DNA from: Adiantum capillus-veneris
Lineage: Eukaryota; Streptophyta; Polypodiopsida; Polypodiales; Pteridaceae
Assembly: GCA_014529385.2 (NCBI GenBank)
Contig: CM043942.1
Span: forward strand, 19,109,991 to 19,173,990
Length of the DNA: 64,000 bases
Direction of reading: 5' to 3'
Shown here piece by piece: positions 43,257-54,152 of this stretch (its first letter is position 1; each line of letters opens with the position of its first letter). The position numbers were made by a program, and so were the translations under genes. The notes beneath the pieces were generated by a model. That model ran no database searches. It was not told the origin of the DNA and was given only the letters and a program-made list of their open reading frames with translations.

Positions 43257-46200
43257 TCAGTGTAGGCTTTCGCACATCTTTAAAAGGGATTCATATCGTG
43301 CATGCTGAGCCAGTAGCGCCGGGCCGAATATATCTGTGTTGATGGTGAAGAAGTCGGTGTAGAAGGCTTCTTCAAAGGCCTGGAGGTGATAAGAAGGGGA
43401 AAACATAATTCTCTGATATAGTGCATGTATCACCTCGTGAGATGGCTGAGCAGACTGATCGTATGCACATCTGTATGTATCTTGAAAGAAAAAGATATTG
43501 TCTGTCGCCTGGCTTGGTTTGAAGGTTTCGAAGACTGCCAAAAGGGTTTTACATATTTTTCTCATCATGATGCAAGATAGGTCAGGCGAGCCAGTGAACA
43601 ATTTGATGGCGCCTGTTAGGGTTTTCACCATGTATTGCTCACTCATTCTCTCACCTGCCTTCAAGCCTGGCAGCTTCTGGTAATTGGGCCAAGTGGGTTG
43701 GCTTCTCTGCAAACAACTCATGGGATTTCCATGTCCTCATCCTTGGTAGAGGGCAGAAACTGAGGTTATCTCTGATCACTTTAGGTGCCTCTACCAGATG
43801 GATTAGATATTGGGGATATTTTGTGAGCCATGCCTTTCTCCACCTGGGTTGAGAATCCACTATTAGCTTGACTCCTTCCGGTTTGGAGATATTTGTTTTG
43901 TACAATGGCACTGTTGGCTCCTCTTTTATCCATTTTTTGATAGTAGCAGCTTCATACTTTAGCAGAAGATATGGGAGAGAAGGCTGTAGCCATTCACGCC
44001 GAAGGACATTGGCATCTATCTTTTGAATGGTCATCGATTTAAACACCCTATGCTCCCACTCCAATGCTTCTTGCGATGTGTCTTTTACTACCGCTTCTAT
44101 GGCCTTTTGCAGCTTTCCTTCTTCTTCTTGTGTCAGATCCTGGGGTTCTTGTGAGGGTCCCACCAGGATGTCCTCTTGCATGGTGGTGTCCACTGGATCT
44201 GACACATTCTCAATGTTGATTCCTTCCGTTTCTGTTGGCCCAGTGCTAAACTGTTGCTCTTCAGTTTGCTCTTGGCCTTTTAGCTCATCTATCTGCTGTT
44301 GAAATGCCTTCTTTGCTTCTTCTGCTTGATCTCCCATGTTCACTAGGAGGTCATTCAGATCGGCATTGATTTTCTCCGCCTCCTCGAGCTTTCTCTTGAT
44401 CTCTTTGTTTTCTTCTTGCCATCTCTGAAATTCTGCGTCCATCTTTCTTTTCACAGCTTCTAGCTCATTCTTCATGTCCTGGTTCTCTTCTTCCAAGCGG
44501 TTTTGCATTACAAGAGACCCCTCGACCAGCATCAGTCTTTGCCTCTTCTCCAGTGTTAACTCCTTTTGGAGTTCCTTCATTTGTTCTTCATACAAATCAC
44601 TTTCTGAAGTTGTGCTAGCCGAGCTAGCAGCTCTAACTCTGGCCGGAGATGCCCTTAGCCGTTGGATGGTCTGATCTTTTACTTTAATCTGATCTTTTAG
44701 CTCTATTACCTCATCCTGGCTTGCCTCATATTCTATCTCGGCCTTTTCTTTGGCATTCCTCAGGGTTTCAACTTCTTTGGATTCTTCAACAAGTTGTAGA
44801 GTTAGGTTGTCTCTTTCTCTCTCTGCATCTATCAATGACTTGCTGATTTTCTTGTATTCTTCCGCTGCTCTTTGAAATGTGTTTTTTGCTGCCTGATTCT
44901 ATCATTCCATCTCATGGCATCTTTGTAATGCCGTGTCCAGACTGGATTGCAACCTTGTTTGTTTCTCTATATGCTCTTGGCCTTGTTTTTGTAGTGAGTC
45001 GACTTCAGACTTGATCAGAACTTCATTGGTTTTGAGATTATCAATCTCACTCTCCGTGGACATTGATCTTGCTCTGAGCCCGGTTAGCTTTTGCATTACC
45101 ACATCCCAATCATTGGTCGGTGGCTGTAGGTCCAATGTATCGGTGGCCATCTCTTTCAATTCCACTAACCGAAGGCTCTGCATCTGTTCCGTGGGCTTTG
45201 TACTTGTCAACTCAAAGGCTACAGCAACTGCCTCTTCTCGAGAGTAACCCGCCGCTAGTAGATCAAGAAATATTCTAAAATTCTTTTCTTCTGGATCTAG
45301 CTTCTCCTCTTTTGGATCATCTTCTTCTTTCTGCTCTTCCTCTTGGCTCTTCTCTTGCTTGGACTCTTCTTGTTTATCAATTCTATTCAGCTCCTCCTTT
45401 TGTTGGGTTTGTGGAGGGCTAAGAGGAGGTGGTGATGGGGGTGGACTGGACTCCCGGCTTGACAGTGGATTTGTTAGCTTCTTCTTGAAATCTCTGTCCG
45501 CCTTGTTTTTTTACTCTCTTTCTTGGCCTTCCTGCTGTTCTAGCAGCTGCCGTCGTACTTTGTCCACTTCTTCTTTTGTAAATGGGATATTTGGGATATT
45601 TCTGTCGTAGCATCTAGGATCTCAAATTTTTTGATGTAGTCTTCGAACCTATCCCAATGAACCCTTCGAGATGATCCCGACATGGCTTCCAGGGATGGCT
45701 TCCACAACTCGCTTAGATCTCCTTTGAGTTCTCTTTCGGCTCTGAAGATTTCCATTAGTCTTTCTAGCTGCGCCACTTTTTGTGACTTGGTTTCTTTGAT
45801 CGGCACTTGTAGACTTTCTTTCTTTCCATTCTTCGACTCTGGCGGCTCTTCTAGCACGGTCTCTAACCGGTGCTTCAAATGTGTGGATACTCTGGGTGCC
45901 ATGGGAGGTTCTTCTTCTTTATCTTCTTTCAGCTTTAGCCAATCATTCTGTGAAGGAGGTTCAGGCCAGTTTCCCTTGGCATGCAATGCTCCATAGACCA
46001 CTTTTGTTATCAGCTCACCAAGTACAATGTAGGTGGGATTTCTGTTCCCCATCTTCACCAGGTTGTCATGGATGTAAGAAGCATAATTGATCACTTTTGG
46101 ATTGCGCTTTTGCATTGAAGGAGGTAGCAATGGCTCCAGGTGGCATCATGTACTTTTGTGGCCGCTTCGTACACATGTGGAAGTATTGGTTGTAGAGTTG

Positions 46201-46749
46201 GCTCATGATAGCCACTTTTGGGTTTGCAATATCCTCACATGTGTAGTTGTTCTTCTTTTCCGAGTAGACTTTGACTTCATCTCGCCTCTTTGCCACACTA
46301 TCTCCTTTGTTTGAGATGTCAAGTGCGGCTGCCACCACCCTCTCTGTGATGACAACCATGGTATCTGGCTTGCCCTGCAGATTAGTGACTCGGGCCACTC
46401 CATCTTCTTTGATAGTGGTTACAAATTCCCACACTCTTTTGATGTCAATCCCCGCTGGCAAAGCTTCAAAGTAATTATGTAGATCCAGCTTCTCCAGGTA
46501 ATCCCCCATCTTGCTTCTCACAAATTCATTGAGCTCCCGAGGTAGCATGGGTAGCTCCACTGCATTTCCTTTAGGATCTTTGAATACGCCTTGGTAGATT
46601 CTCAAATCATTGGACTGTAGCAAATCATCCTGAATCCATGTGCTTGTGGGCTTCAGAGTTCCTTCTAGGATCACAAATGGATCCACTTCTTCCAAGTAGT
46701 CTTTTATAGTCATCCTCTTCTTCTTTGCAGGTGATTTTGCGGCTGCCAT
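43257..46749 (-). pseudogene. Element E: large unrecognised coiled-coil protein
   Basis: Starting at ATG 46749, the region reads as one protein of about 1160 codons broken by frameshifts (near 46120, 45600, 43700) and stops (about 45500, 44900). Residues 1-370 look globular (MTIKDYLEEVDPFVILEGTL; DTMVVITERVVAAALDIS; LYNQYFHMCTKRPQKYM). A linker with a SPPPSPPPLSPP run and Glu/Lys-rich repeats follows, then about 300 residues of coiled coil (EMKELQKEL, EENKEIKRKLEEAEK) and a C-terminal domain (LRREWLQPSLPYLLLKYEAA; EAFYTDFFTINTDIFGPALL). The N-terminal part faintly recalls globular domains of large plant transposon-linked proteins, but I cannot name a family. Gag, protease and polymerase motifs are absent. 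Confidence 0.6.
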
Positions 46750-46914
46750 GGATCCTGTTGCACTCAGTAGTCCAAAGTTAGCGTTTTTTCCATATTAGCT
46801 GATAAACTGAGTTCTAACTATCCAAATGACTTGAAAATTGAAAATAAAGCTCAAAAGGAACTAGGGAAACTCTTCATGTGCTCACAATAGCTTTCTGGCT
46901 AAAAATTATCATTT

Positions 46915-47793
46915 AGACATCCTACGCGTAGGATGTCTACCTTGCCTGTTTTGGTGAAACTTGGTAGGCTGGTGGCCCTTGGCTTGTGCAACATGGATAT
47001 GTGATTGGAATTGGGTTTGGGCATCAAAAATTGCAATTTTGGGCAGATTCAGGCTTTTGTCTCACAAATTGGGTAGGATGTCCTCAACAGGTGGCAAATG
47101 ATATCCAAATGGGTTGAAAGTTGATATACAGGCTTCTTATACCATGTTAATGGCTTCCATCAAGTTAGATCCTGCACATTAGGTCAAAATCACACTGGAG
47201 ACATCCTATGTGTAGGATGTCTATTTCATGAAAATGACTTGAAGTTGGTTCTGGGGGTAGCTCTTGGCATGTGGAACATGGCCCTGCTCTTGGATTTTGA
47301 TTTGGATAAGAATTGGTGTTGGTAAGAGCATGTGTAGTGTTTTTAGGCTCAAAAAGTGCATCTTGGAGGTGTTGGGGGCCAAATGTGATGAGAATGGCTT
47401 GAAAATTGATACACGAGCTTAGGAAGGTGTTATAAAGAGATCTGGAACTCAAAATTACCAGTTGAAGGTCAAATTGGTCATTTAGACATACTACGCATAG
47501 GATGTCTATTTCATCAATTTTCACATATGACCCCACAAATAGCTTGGCAATGTGCTCATGAGTATATTGTGCAAGTTTCATGTGATTTGGACTAGTTTTG
47601 GTAGGTATATGACCCATTATTGCCTCTATGCTCTGACTTTGCATTTTTTGATGCACATGAGGTCAACTTTTGTCCAAATATGATGAAACTTGGTGGCTAG
47701 CATGTACAGGCTATTCAGAAGTTGTGTGTGATAAGAGATGTTGAGTTTGGTGCCCAGATTTGGCCTTGAGACATCCTACGTGTAGGATGTCTC
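46915..47793 (-). repeat. Palindrome array, locus 3, in the leader of element E
   Basis: Four palindromes of the AGACATCCTACG type lie at 46915-46938 (perfect), 47199-47222, 47484-47507 and 47768-47793, exactly 284, 285 and 284 bp apart. Half-sites (GGGTAGGATGTC at about 47072) lie between. Centres vary as ACGCGT, ATGTGT, ACGCAT and ACGTGT. The spacer sequences are diverged copies of each other (for example ATGTGGAACATGG, CTTGGCATGTG). The array lies upstream of the E reading frame, as in element C. Confidence 0.92.
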
Positions 47794-49029
47794 CTGATGA
47801 AATTTATGTGGGAAGTGCTACTGGTGCCTGCCTTGAGCCCCCCTGAGTCCCTTTTAAGCCCCTTTTCAACAAAAAAGTCAAATAGATAGAAAGAAACTCC
47901 CTACGTGGACTTCAGAGCCTCCAAGCTATTTTTTGACTCTTGGAGTGCTTTTCGGCGATGAAATTTCTTGATGTTGGTCTCCATAGCTTCACGGTCCCTT
48001 GGGGATCCTTGCCATATGGTTTTTGCCGACTTTGGCTTCACCGGAGCTTCGTTTGGCAATTTGTCGCTCTAGAAACATCCGTGGTTGCGTTTACATGTCA
48101 TCAATGACTTGTGGTGGTCTACAACCATAGGACTTGGTTGTTGATGGTCTAGGAAAGCCGCTCGTGAAGTTTGGTGGGAAACGGACATGTGGTTTGGCCG
48201 TGAGAGCTATTTGACGCTTTGTGTGTTTGATGCCGTTTCTAAAGTTTAGTGCCACTTCGGGTCACCTTATGGCTATGTGGGCTATATAGACTTTTCGAGC
48301 ATCTCGAGATGCTCCTACCCATAAGTTTTGGTAGCATTTGGGCGCCTTTCCGCCGATTTACCATTTGGTGGCCTCTTGCAGGGCTCTAGAAGTTAGGGTT
48401 TTTCCCGATGGTTTTCTACCTCCTTTGGGCATTCAAAAGTGGTCTCCTATGCTAGGGTAAGCCGCCGATGAAGCCTCATTGCTTTTGGGTTAGCCGTTAG
48501 GTGGTCACTTCTACCTGTAGGTCTCTACTGCCCTCTTCCCGTGTGAACCCTACGCTAGTTTTCACGACAAAACAACAAACATGCGCGAAAAGCTCAAGGT
48601 GGTGAGCCTACTCTCATGTCTGGAGCCTGTCGGGTGGTCGTGCGCATCCTAGAAGCCGCTGAAAGTCCCGTTCGCTCTAGGTGGCAAGAGCTCTCTCTCA
48701 AAAGGCAATAGTAGAAATGAGCTTAAAATGAAGTGAAAAAATATTATAATGGGGGTCCCCGAACCACTTTCCATGAAATTTGACATGTGCTCCCAACTTC
48801 TTGCGAGATGTAGTTTAGGCTCAAAACTTTCTTGATTTGGACTCCATTTGCCCATTTCCGAGAAATTTGACGTTTCGGTCAAAATTTCGCCAAAACATGC
48901 TTTCCGCTCCATTCACATAATTGCACCCCCATTGTACCATAGGTTATCCTATAGTCACTGAATATTCCCATATTTTTTGTTTTTCATTATGAGCGTTTTT
49001 CACCTGTTTTTTGTATTTTTGAAGTTTTT
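47794..49029. other. Non-coding stretch between E leader and F LTR
   Basis: I recognise no gene. Part is probably leader of E and part LTR of F. A possible TATA on the minus strand (CCATTATAATATTTTTTC) lies near 48730-48760. The exact junction between the two elements is not visible. Confidence 0.35.
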
Positions 49030-49370
49030 TTGCCGATAATTAGTAAAATTAAAAGGAAAATAGAAAATTAAACCCATAAAATCCCCAAAAAAACATAATA
49101 ACTCAAAAACATCACCGCAAAATACTATATACACTCACATGCAATTTTTATGGCCGGATTTCTCCGTTTTACCAATATTTTACCTGAAAAATGACTATTT
49201 TTACTTATATACACACACCTAAGAGCTTGATTTGGCGTTTGGCCCCATATACTTGTAGATTCATGTTGTATAAGCACATATGTACTTAGGTTAGTCAAAT
49301 AAATTTCGCAATCAAAGGACAACCCTTTAAAATAGTCGAAAAACATGTTCTTTTTTCCATTGGGTCTGCA
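49030..49370 (-). mobile_element. Element F 3' LTR, inner end
   Basis: The AT-rich sequence ends GGTCTGCA, followed by TTTGAGAATGCCTCCCCCCC. The same junction, GGTCCGCA then TTCAGAATGCCTCCCCCC, occurs inside element C at 10631-10656. The outer end is not defined. Confidence 0.5.
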
Positions 49371-49381
49371 TTTGAGAATGC

Positions 49382-49392
49382 CTCCCCCCCTA
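49382..49392 (-). other. Element F polypurine tract
   Basis: TAGGGGGGGAGG on the minus strand lies 250 bp past the tail frame. Next to it on the internal side is a small inverted repeat, GTCC-TCCC-GGAC, in the place of the hairpins in C and E. Confidence 0.6.
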
Positions 49393-49649
49393 CTAGCCGG
49401 AGTCCTCCCGGACGACAAGGTATCGCCTTGGTGTATGTGATGTGCATGGGTTAAAAATTGTGCTAATTCTTGGCCGTGTAATGTGGCCCTATATGATGCA
49501 TACTCGGTCAATGCATGGAAAAATTAATGCTGTGCTAGAGGAGGGTACAAGCAAGATGCTTATTGGCATTCGTCGTCGAGGTTTCCTCTTTGTTGTTGAG
49601 TTGGTTGGTGCATTTTATTTGCAAGTAAAAGTTGTAACTCTACCGCTCT

Positions 49650-50384
49650 CTATTTGATCGTTTTTCTTGCAAAAGTCGCTTGTGTTGCCACTACTGTCGA
49701 AATGGTTGTGGTTGTCTCCATGGAGAGAATTGTCATGGCAGAATTGGCCATAGACTTTGTCTCTTTTGCTTTCCATTTGTAGCTTTTCTTTGGAGGTTTT
49801 TGTAGGTTTATTGCTACTTCCATGGTTGTCATTGTTGTGCTGATGATTGGCACCCACATTGATCGGTTTGCCGGTTTCATATGTAGTGTGTGGGTGCATG
49901 TCGATCTTGCTTGTACTGAAGGGAGTTCCTGTTGCTTTGGTTTCGGGATCCAAATGCGAGTCGCATTTAAGTTGTTACTGAGCATTCTCTTTGGGATCCA
50001 TATCTGTTTTATTCCCTTGGTTTTTGGTTGAACTCTTTTCTCCTTTTGACTCCTGCTGTTGTAATATGGTTTGACTGCCATGTCACCTCTATCCTTCCGC
50101 ACCTATACTTTTTTGTCGCGTGTTGCTAACCTTGATCTTGGCAGTGCGGTCTGTGTTGTTTTATGTTTGTAGTGAACATGGTTGGTAGTTCCCTATTTGT
50201 TCGCCATGGGTATCGTCATGTTCTTTAGTGGCACCCATCCTTTTGGTTCTTTATCCAGTGATTGTGTTGTTTCCATCTGGTTCTTCCGTGGTTGCTGAGA
50301 AAAGGCTATCACCTGTTGTTCTTGTGCATGTTGAATTTTGACTGCATCCGCATTCCAATCTATATGCACATTATACTCTTTTTT
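49650..50384 (-). pseudogene. Element F: IWxPK-repeat tail
   Basis: One minus-strand frame with two stops reads through NVHIDWNADAVKI, KGWVPLKNMT, KQIWIPKRML, TRIWIPKPKQ and RSMWVPIIST. The repeated W-(I/V)-P-(K/L) units match those of elements B and C. The frame begins directly after the protease-like domain, whose end is the NLG...IDW part. The function is unknown. Confidence 0.65.
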
Positions 50385-50809
50385 CCAAGGTTGGGGTGTT
50401 GTGTGCTTTCATCCTCAACCACATAAAACTTGTGTGGGTAAATATATTGATGTACTTGTACATGCAATATAATCCAGCCCAATGTTTTCAGTGAATGTGA
50501 TGTACTACTTTCTAGCAGTTGTGAAGTAGGATGTAGTTGACCTTTGGGCTTGAGCTGTTTGTATAATTTGTAAGAGATCAGATTTGCTTGATCTCCAGAA
50601 TCAAACAATGCTGTCGATTTAACTTGATTGCTACCCACTTTGACTACAATTATTGGCTCCACTGTGTCTTCATCAAAATTCGTTAGTCGAATAGTGTTTA
50701 TTTGCAACGGTGATCCACATTGTTGTTGTTGTCATAGAAGCCTTCTTTTTGGAATGCGTTCTTTTGCTTCTGCTTGGGCTTCTTCTCGTACCCTCTGTTT
50801 CTCCTTCAT
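50360..50809 (-). pseudogene. Element F: retropepsin-like domain downstream of integrase
   Basis: After the integrase TAG (50810-50812) the same phase continues: MKEKQRVREEAQAEAKERIP, a TGA, then PLQINTIRLTNF and STALFDSGDQANLISYKLYK, the active-site region with D-S-G. Then come HPTSQLLESSTSHSLKTLGW and KFYVVED, and a shift leads to the C-terminal loop (NLG, IDW). Gene order and the charged linker match element B at 7.0-7.6 kb. The active-site triplet is intact here, unlike in B. Confidence 0.7.
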
Positions 50810-51438
50810 CTATTGTTTTCTTGATGGATTTGTTGAAGCATATCCTGTGTTAGTGGTAAATGATATTTTTTTAACGACACCCACTAATCCAATTTGGCAT
50901 TTCTTCACTGCTAATGTAGCAAGCTTGACAGCTCCACTTTGTGATAAGTCACTAATCACAAAGGTTCCCATCCCTCGCTTTTTAAGTTTCTTGGCATGTT
51001 GCTTCAAGGTATAAACAAGTACATAATCACCTGTTTTGAACTCTTTCGTGCACACATGCTTGTCCAAAAACTCCTTTTGTCTTCTCTTTTTAGCATAGAT
51101 CGAAGCTATAGCTCTCAATTGAAGTTCATCTAGCTTTTCAAGATCATATATTCTTGAAGAGAGCTCATGCCCTGTCCATTCTAAGCTTTTCGCTACTCGT
51201 AGAGTTGCAATTAAAAACTCTATGGGTAATATAGCATTTAGACCAAACACCATGTTGTATGGTGTTGTTCCTATTGGCGTTTTGTAAGCTACCCTGTATG
51301 CCCATAATGTTGAGTGTAACTGCTGATCCCAGTCTGTCCTTGACTCTGATACAATTTTAGTCAGAACAGTGCACAGTGTTTTATTTGTGGCCTCAGCTTG
51401 TCCATTTGCCTGTGGATGATATGGAGCAGATTTTCTAT
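50810..51438 (-). pseudogene. Element F: integrase, catalytic end and C-terminus
   Basis: The frame reads RKSAPYHPQANGQAEATNK (catalytic Glu in AEA), TLWAYRVAYKTPIGTTPYNM, FGLNAILPIEFLIATLRVAK, then KEFKTGDYVLVYTLKQHAKK and MGTFVISDLSQSGAVKLATL. It is cut at 51438 by element G, with ATAGA (TCTAT on the plus strand) as the presumed target duplication. The upstream half of the enzyme is outside the window. Confidence 0.85.
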
Positions 51439-54028
51439 TGAAGCGGTCCGGCGCGGGCAACAAGAAGAGCGGCCTCTAAACACCCTTCGAGGCTCACGTG
51501 CTGCTCAATTGGGGCTGGGGCAAGCACAATCAGAGACCAACAACCCATAGCCAGAAACCAAACAAGAAAAGGAGCACCACCTAGTTGTAGATGCGAACTA
51601 GGACGCACGTGATATCTCCTTGTACTCAAACGCACAAAGAGAGGGGAATGCAAGATAGCCACACACACCAAACACAAACATTCACCACGCCAGAGAGAGG
51701 TAAAGAGCACAAATCAACTTGAGCAACTCAGTCTTAGCCTTAAAGACTAGATACACACAAAGCTTGATGAGAAATAGAGAGACAACACAAAACTTGACCT
51801 TGTTGCCAATACACAAATTGTCTTAGGGTCACGGGAGCCCTCTCACCGAGCACCCTCTTACAATTCACCTTTTAGGAAAACAATTCAACAAGCCCTCAAA
51901 CCACCAAGCATGAAATGGCACAACAAACTTCAAGGACAATATACCTTCAACCACCTGATGAGCCAACTTATCAAGTCAATTTGGAGAGAAGAGTCGTAGT
52001 TGCAGCATACAATTGCACCCAAAACTATAAATCTTATTTATGCACAAGAGTAGGCTAGAAGTGTGGTGAAGAGTATGGCATACACTCCACTCCTCTAGAT
52101 GGCATAACTAACTTCAAGCTTCTCCATGCACCTATGTGTAGTGATGGAATAGAGCACTCACAATGCACACACTCTACACAACTAGGCTTGAAGAGTGGTG
52201 TGTTATGTGTTGAGAATGGTGTGGTGTAGTGTGATCATGTGATGATTTACATGGGAGAGAAGGGCTCTATTTATAGGTTTTAGAAGACCCGATTAGGATT
52301 AGGCCTAATCAAGTTTATTTGAACGAATAAAAGATTATGCATATTTTTATTTTCTTTGATGAGGATCGGTCTCTCTTGTCTTTTGAGTCACATGGATGTG
52401 GGCTCAAGGGAAGAGAATTATTGAGGATGAAAGGAGAGAGAATTGAGTGAATATTTGGGAGTGCCTACTCTAGTAGAGGGTGCATTTTACAATAAGGTTA
52501 GTGGTTAGTAGTTAGTAATTATCACTAAAAGATATTTACAAAATCATTCACCAAATGGTGAGATATATGATGGGAAAAGTTAGAGAAGGGATAAGCTTGT
52601 AAAGCAAGGTTGAAGCTTGGAGAAGTTGACATTCACCTCTTTACAGCACTGGTAGAAGAAGCGATCAGCATGGCGAAGTAGCACGTGTCGATGAAGCTAT
52701 GTTATCTTCAAACCTTGGAAAATTCATGATAAAAGCCTTCATTTGCAAAGGTTATCCTTGGATTTTTGCTGATTTTTTTAAAGTTCTTTACAAAGCTGAA
52801 GAGAGTATGGTAATATGGACATATATGTAGAGAGAAAGGGGGACACATAGGGTGTAGAAATGGAGGATGAAGGCTATGGAGGTGTGAGAGATGTGGCAAT
52901 GGTGAAGAGGGTGAATTAGGACATGGGAGTTGCAGGTTTGGGAGTGGGAAGGAAAGGGAGGAGTGTGTGTGAAAGAGGAAAATGATAAAGTGGAAGAGGG
53001 AAAGTGGTTGCATAGCATGGGCAAACTGGGGTCCACCAATAAAATCATAGCTCACAGCTCGTAGCTCAAAAAAATATGAAACAATTTGAGGTGAAAGTTC
53101 AGCTTACGAGCTACAACTTTTGCTTGTATCACCTTTTCAAATTCGGGGAGCATGTGATCTTTAAAAATTCAACAAAACCTACTGTTTTTTCCACTGCACA
53201 AAGTCCTTGTGAGGTCTTTCTTTGGATGATTCTTTTGAATACCTCTAAGAGTGAGCTCCCCATGGTGCATGCATGCATTCCACATACCCTTGACCTTATT
53301 TGGTAGGTCTATAATTGAAGATATTGTTGAGATCATGATATAAATGAATAGTACAACTAAGAAAATCAAATATTGAGGGGTCTAAAAAAATATGTACATG
53401 TCAAATATAAATAATATAGGTGGAAAAAATATAAAGGGGTCAAAATAAATCTCTCTCATTATAAGTCTACCATAAAAAAATGAATATTTTTTGTGGTCTA
53501 ATTTATGAGAGTAATAGAGAATAGATGTAGGAAGGAAAAAATCACAATAGTGAAAAAATATACACATAAATAGAACTAGTTTTTTTGGATTTTTGTTGGG
53601 ATGGAGTTACACCAAAAATAAGAGAATCTTGCATGAAATTATTTTTATATGGAATAAAGAGTATGAAAAATGGTAAGAAAAAATATGGTAATGGTGAGTC
53701 AATGTACATAGCATAAATAACACACCATAGGTAGAAATATTTAAATAAATACCAAAATAATTATGAAAAATCCTTTTATTTAGGCCCTATATACAATGAA
53801 ATATTTACACACAAATGGACCAAATATACTTATAATTTTTTATTTTTTTGGCTCAACTAGGCCAGTGACTAGCAAATTGAGGGTTTTTAAGAAGATATGG
53901 GAAAAGTCCCCTAACTCACACACACCTATATGCAGTGAAATGGTAGGGATAGCCACAGTGTTTGGATGATTTTGGTAGGGTGGGTTAACTCACTATGGCA
54001 ATTACAGAGAGCCGAAAAACGGCTATCA
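51439..54028 (-). mobile_element. Element G 3' LTR
   Basis: The LTR runs TGAAGCGGTCCGG to CGGCTATCA. The part from about 51768 to 52160 matches 63611-64000 closely. The first 330 bp have no match in the 5' LTR, which may have lost them. Positions 52600-54000 hold no gene; they are AT-rich. Confidence 0.75.
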
Positions 54029-54030
54029 TT

Positions 54031-54044
54031 AGCCCTCCCCCAGG
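54031..54044 (-). other. Element G polypurine tract
   Basis: The minus strand reads CCTGGGGGAGGGCT, two bases before the LTR start TGATAGCCG. It matches the tract of element A. Confidence 0.75.
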
Positions 54045-54152
54045 ATGATGGTATATTCATGTACCATCATAAAGCATCTTTTCCAAAGAGAGTGCTTCAG
54101 AGTCCTTGACGAGATCTTCATTGTTTGGCCCCTCAGAATTTTGGCTAGAGTT

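Larger units (their letters stand above)
42291..48560 (-). mobile_element. Element E: LTR element with an unrecognised protein instead of gag-pol
   Basis: The 3' LTR (42291-43204), polypurine tract, a decayed 3.5-kb reading frame (43257-46749) and a leader with four palindromes (46915-47793) follow each other as in element C. LTR layout, polypurine tract, hairpin and palindromes all tie E to C. No gag, protease, RT or integrase is present. I find no 5' LTR or primer site; the leader runs into DNA that belongs to element F somewhere before 49.0 kb, so F may have inserted into E's leader. The right limit given is a guess. Confidence 0.65.
49030..51438 (-). mobile_element. Element F: 3' part of a gypsy element
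   Basis: On the minus strand: integrase from 51438, a linker, a retropepsin-like domain, an IWxPK tail, polypurine tract (49382-49392) and the start of the 3' LTR (up to 49370, beginning TGCAGACCC). The rest of F lies beyond element G, outside the window. Integrase, linker and protease-like domain are in a single phase, broken only by stops. Confidence 0.75.
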
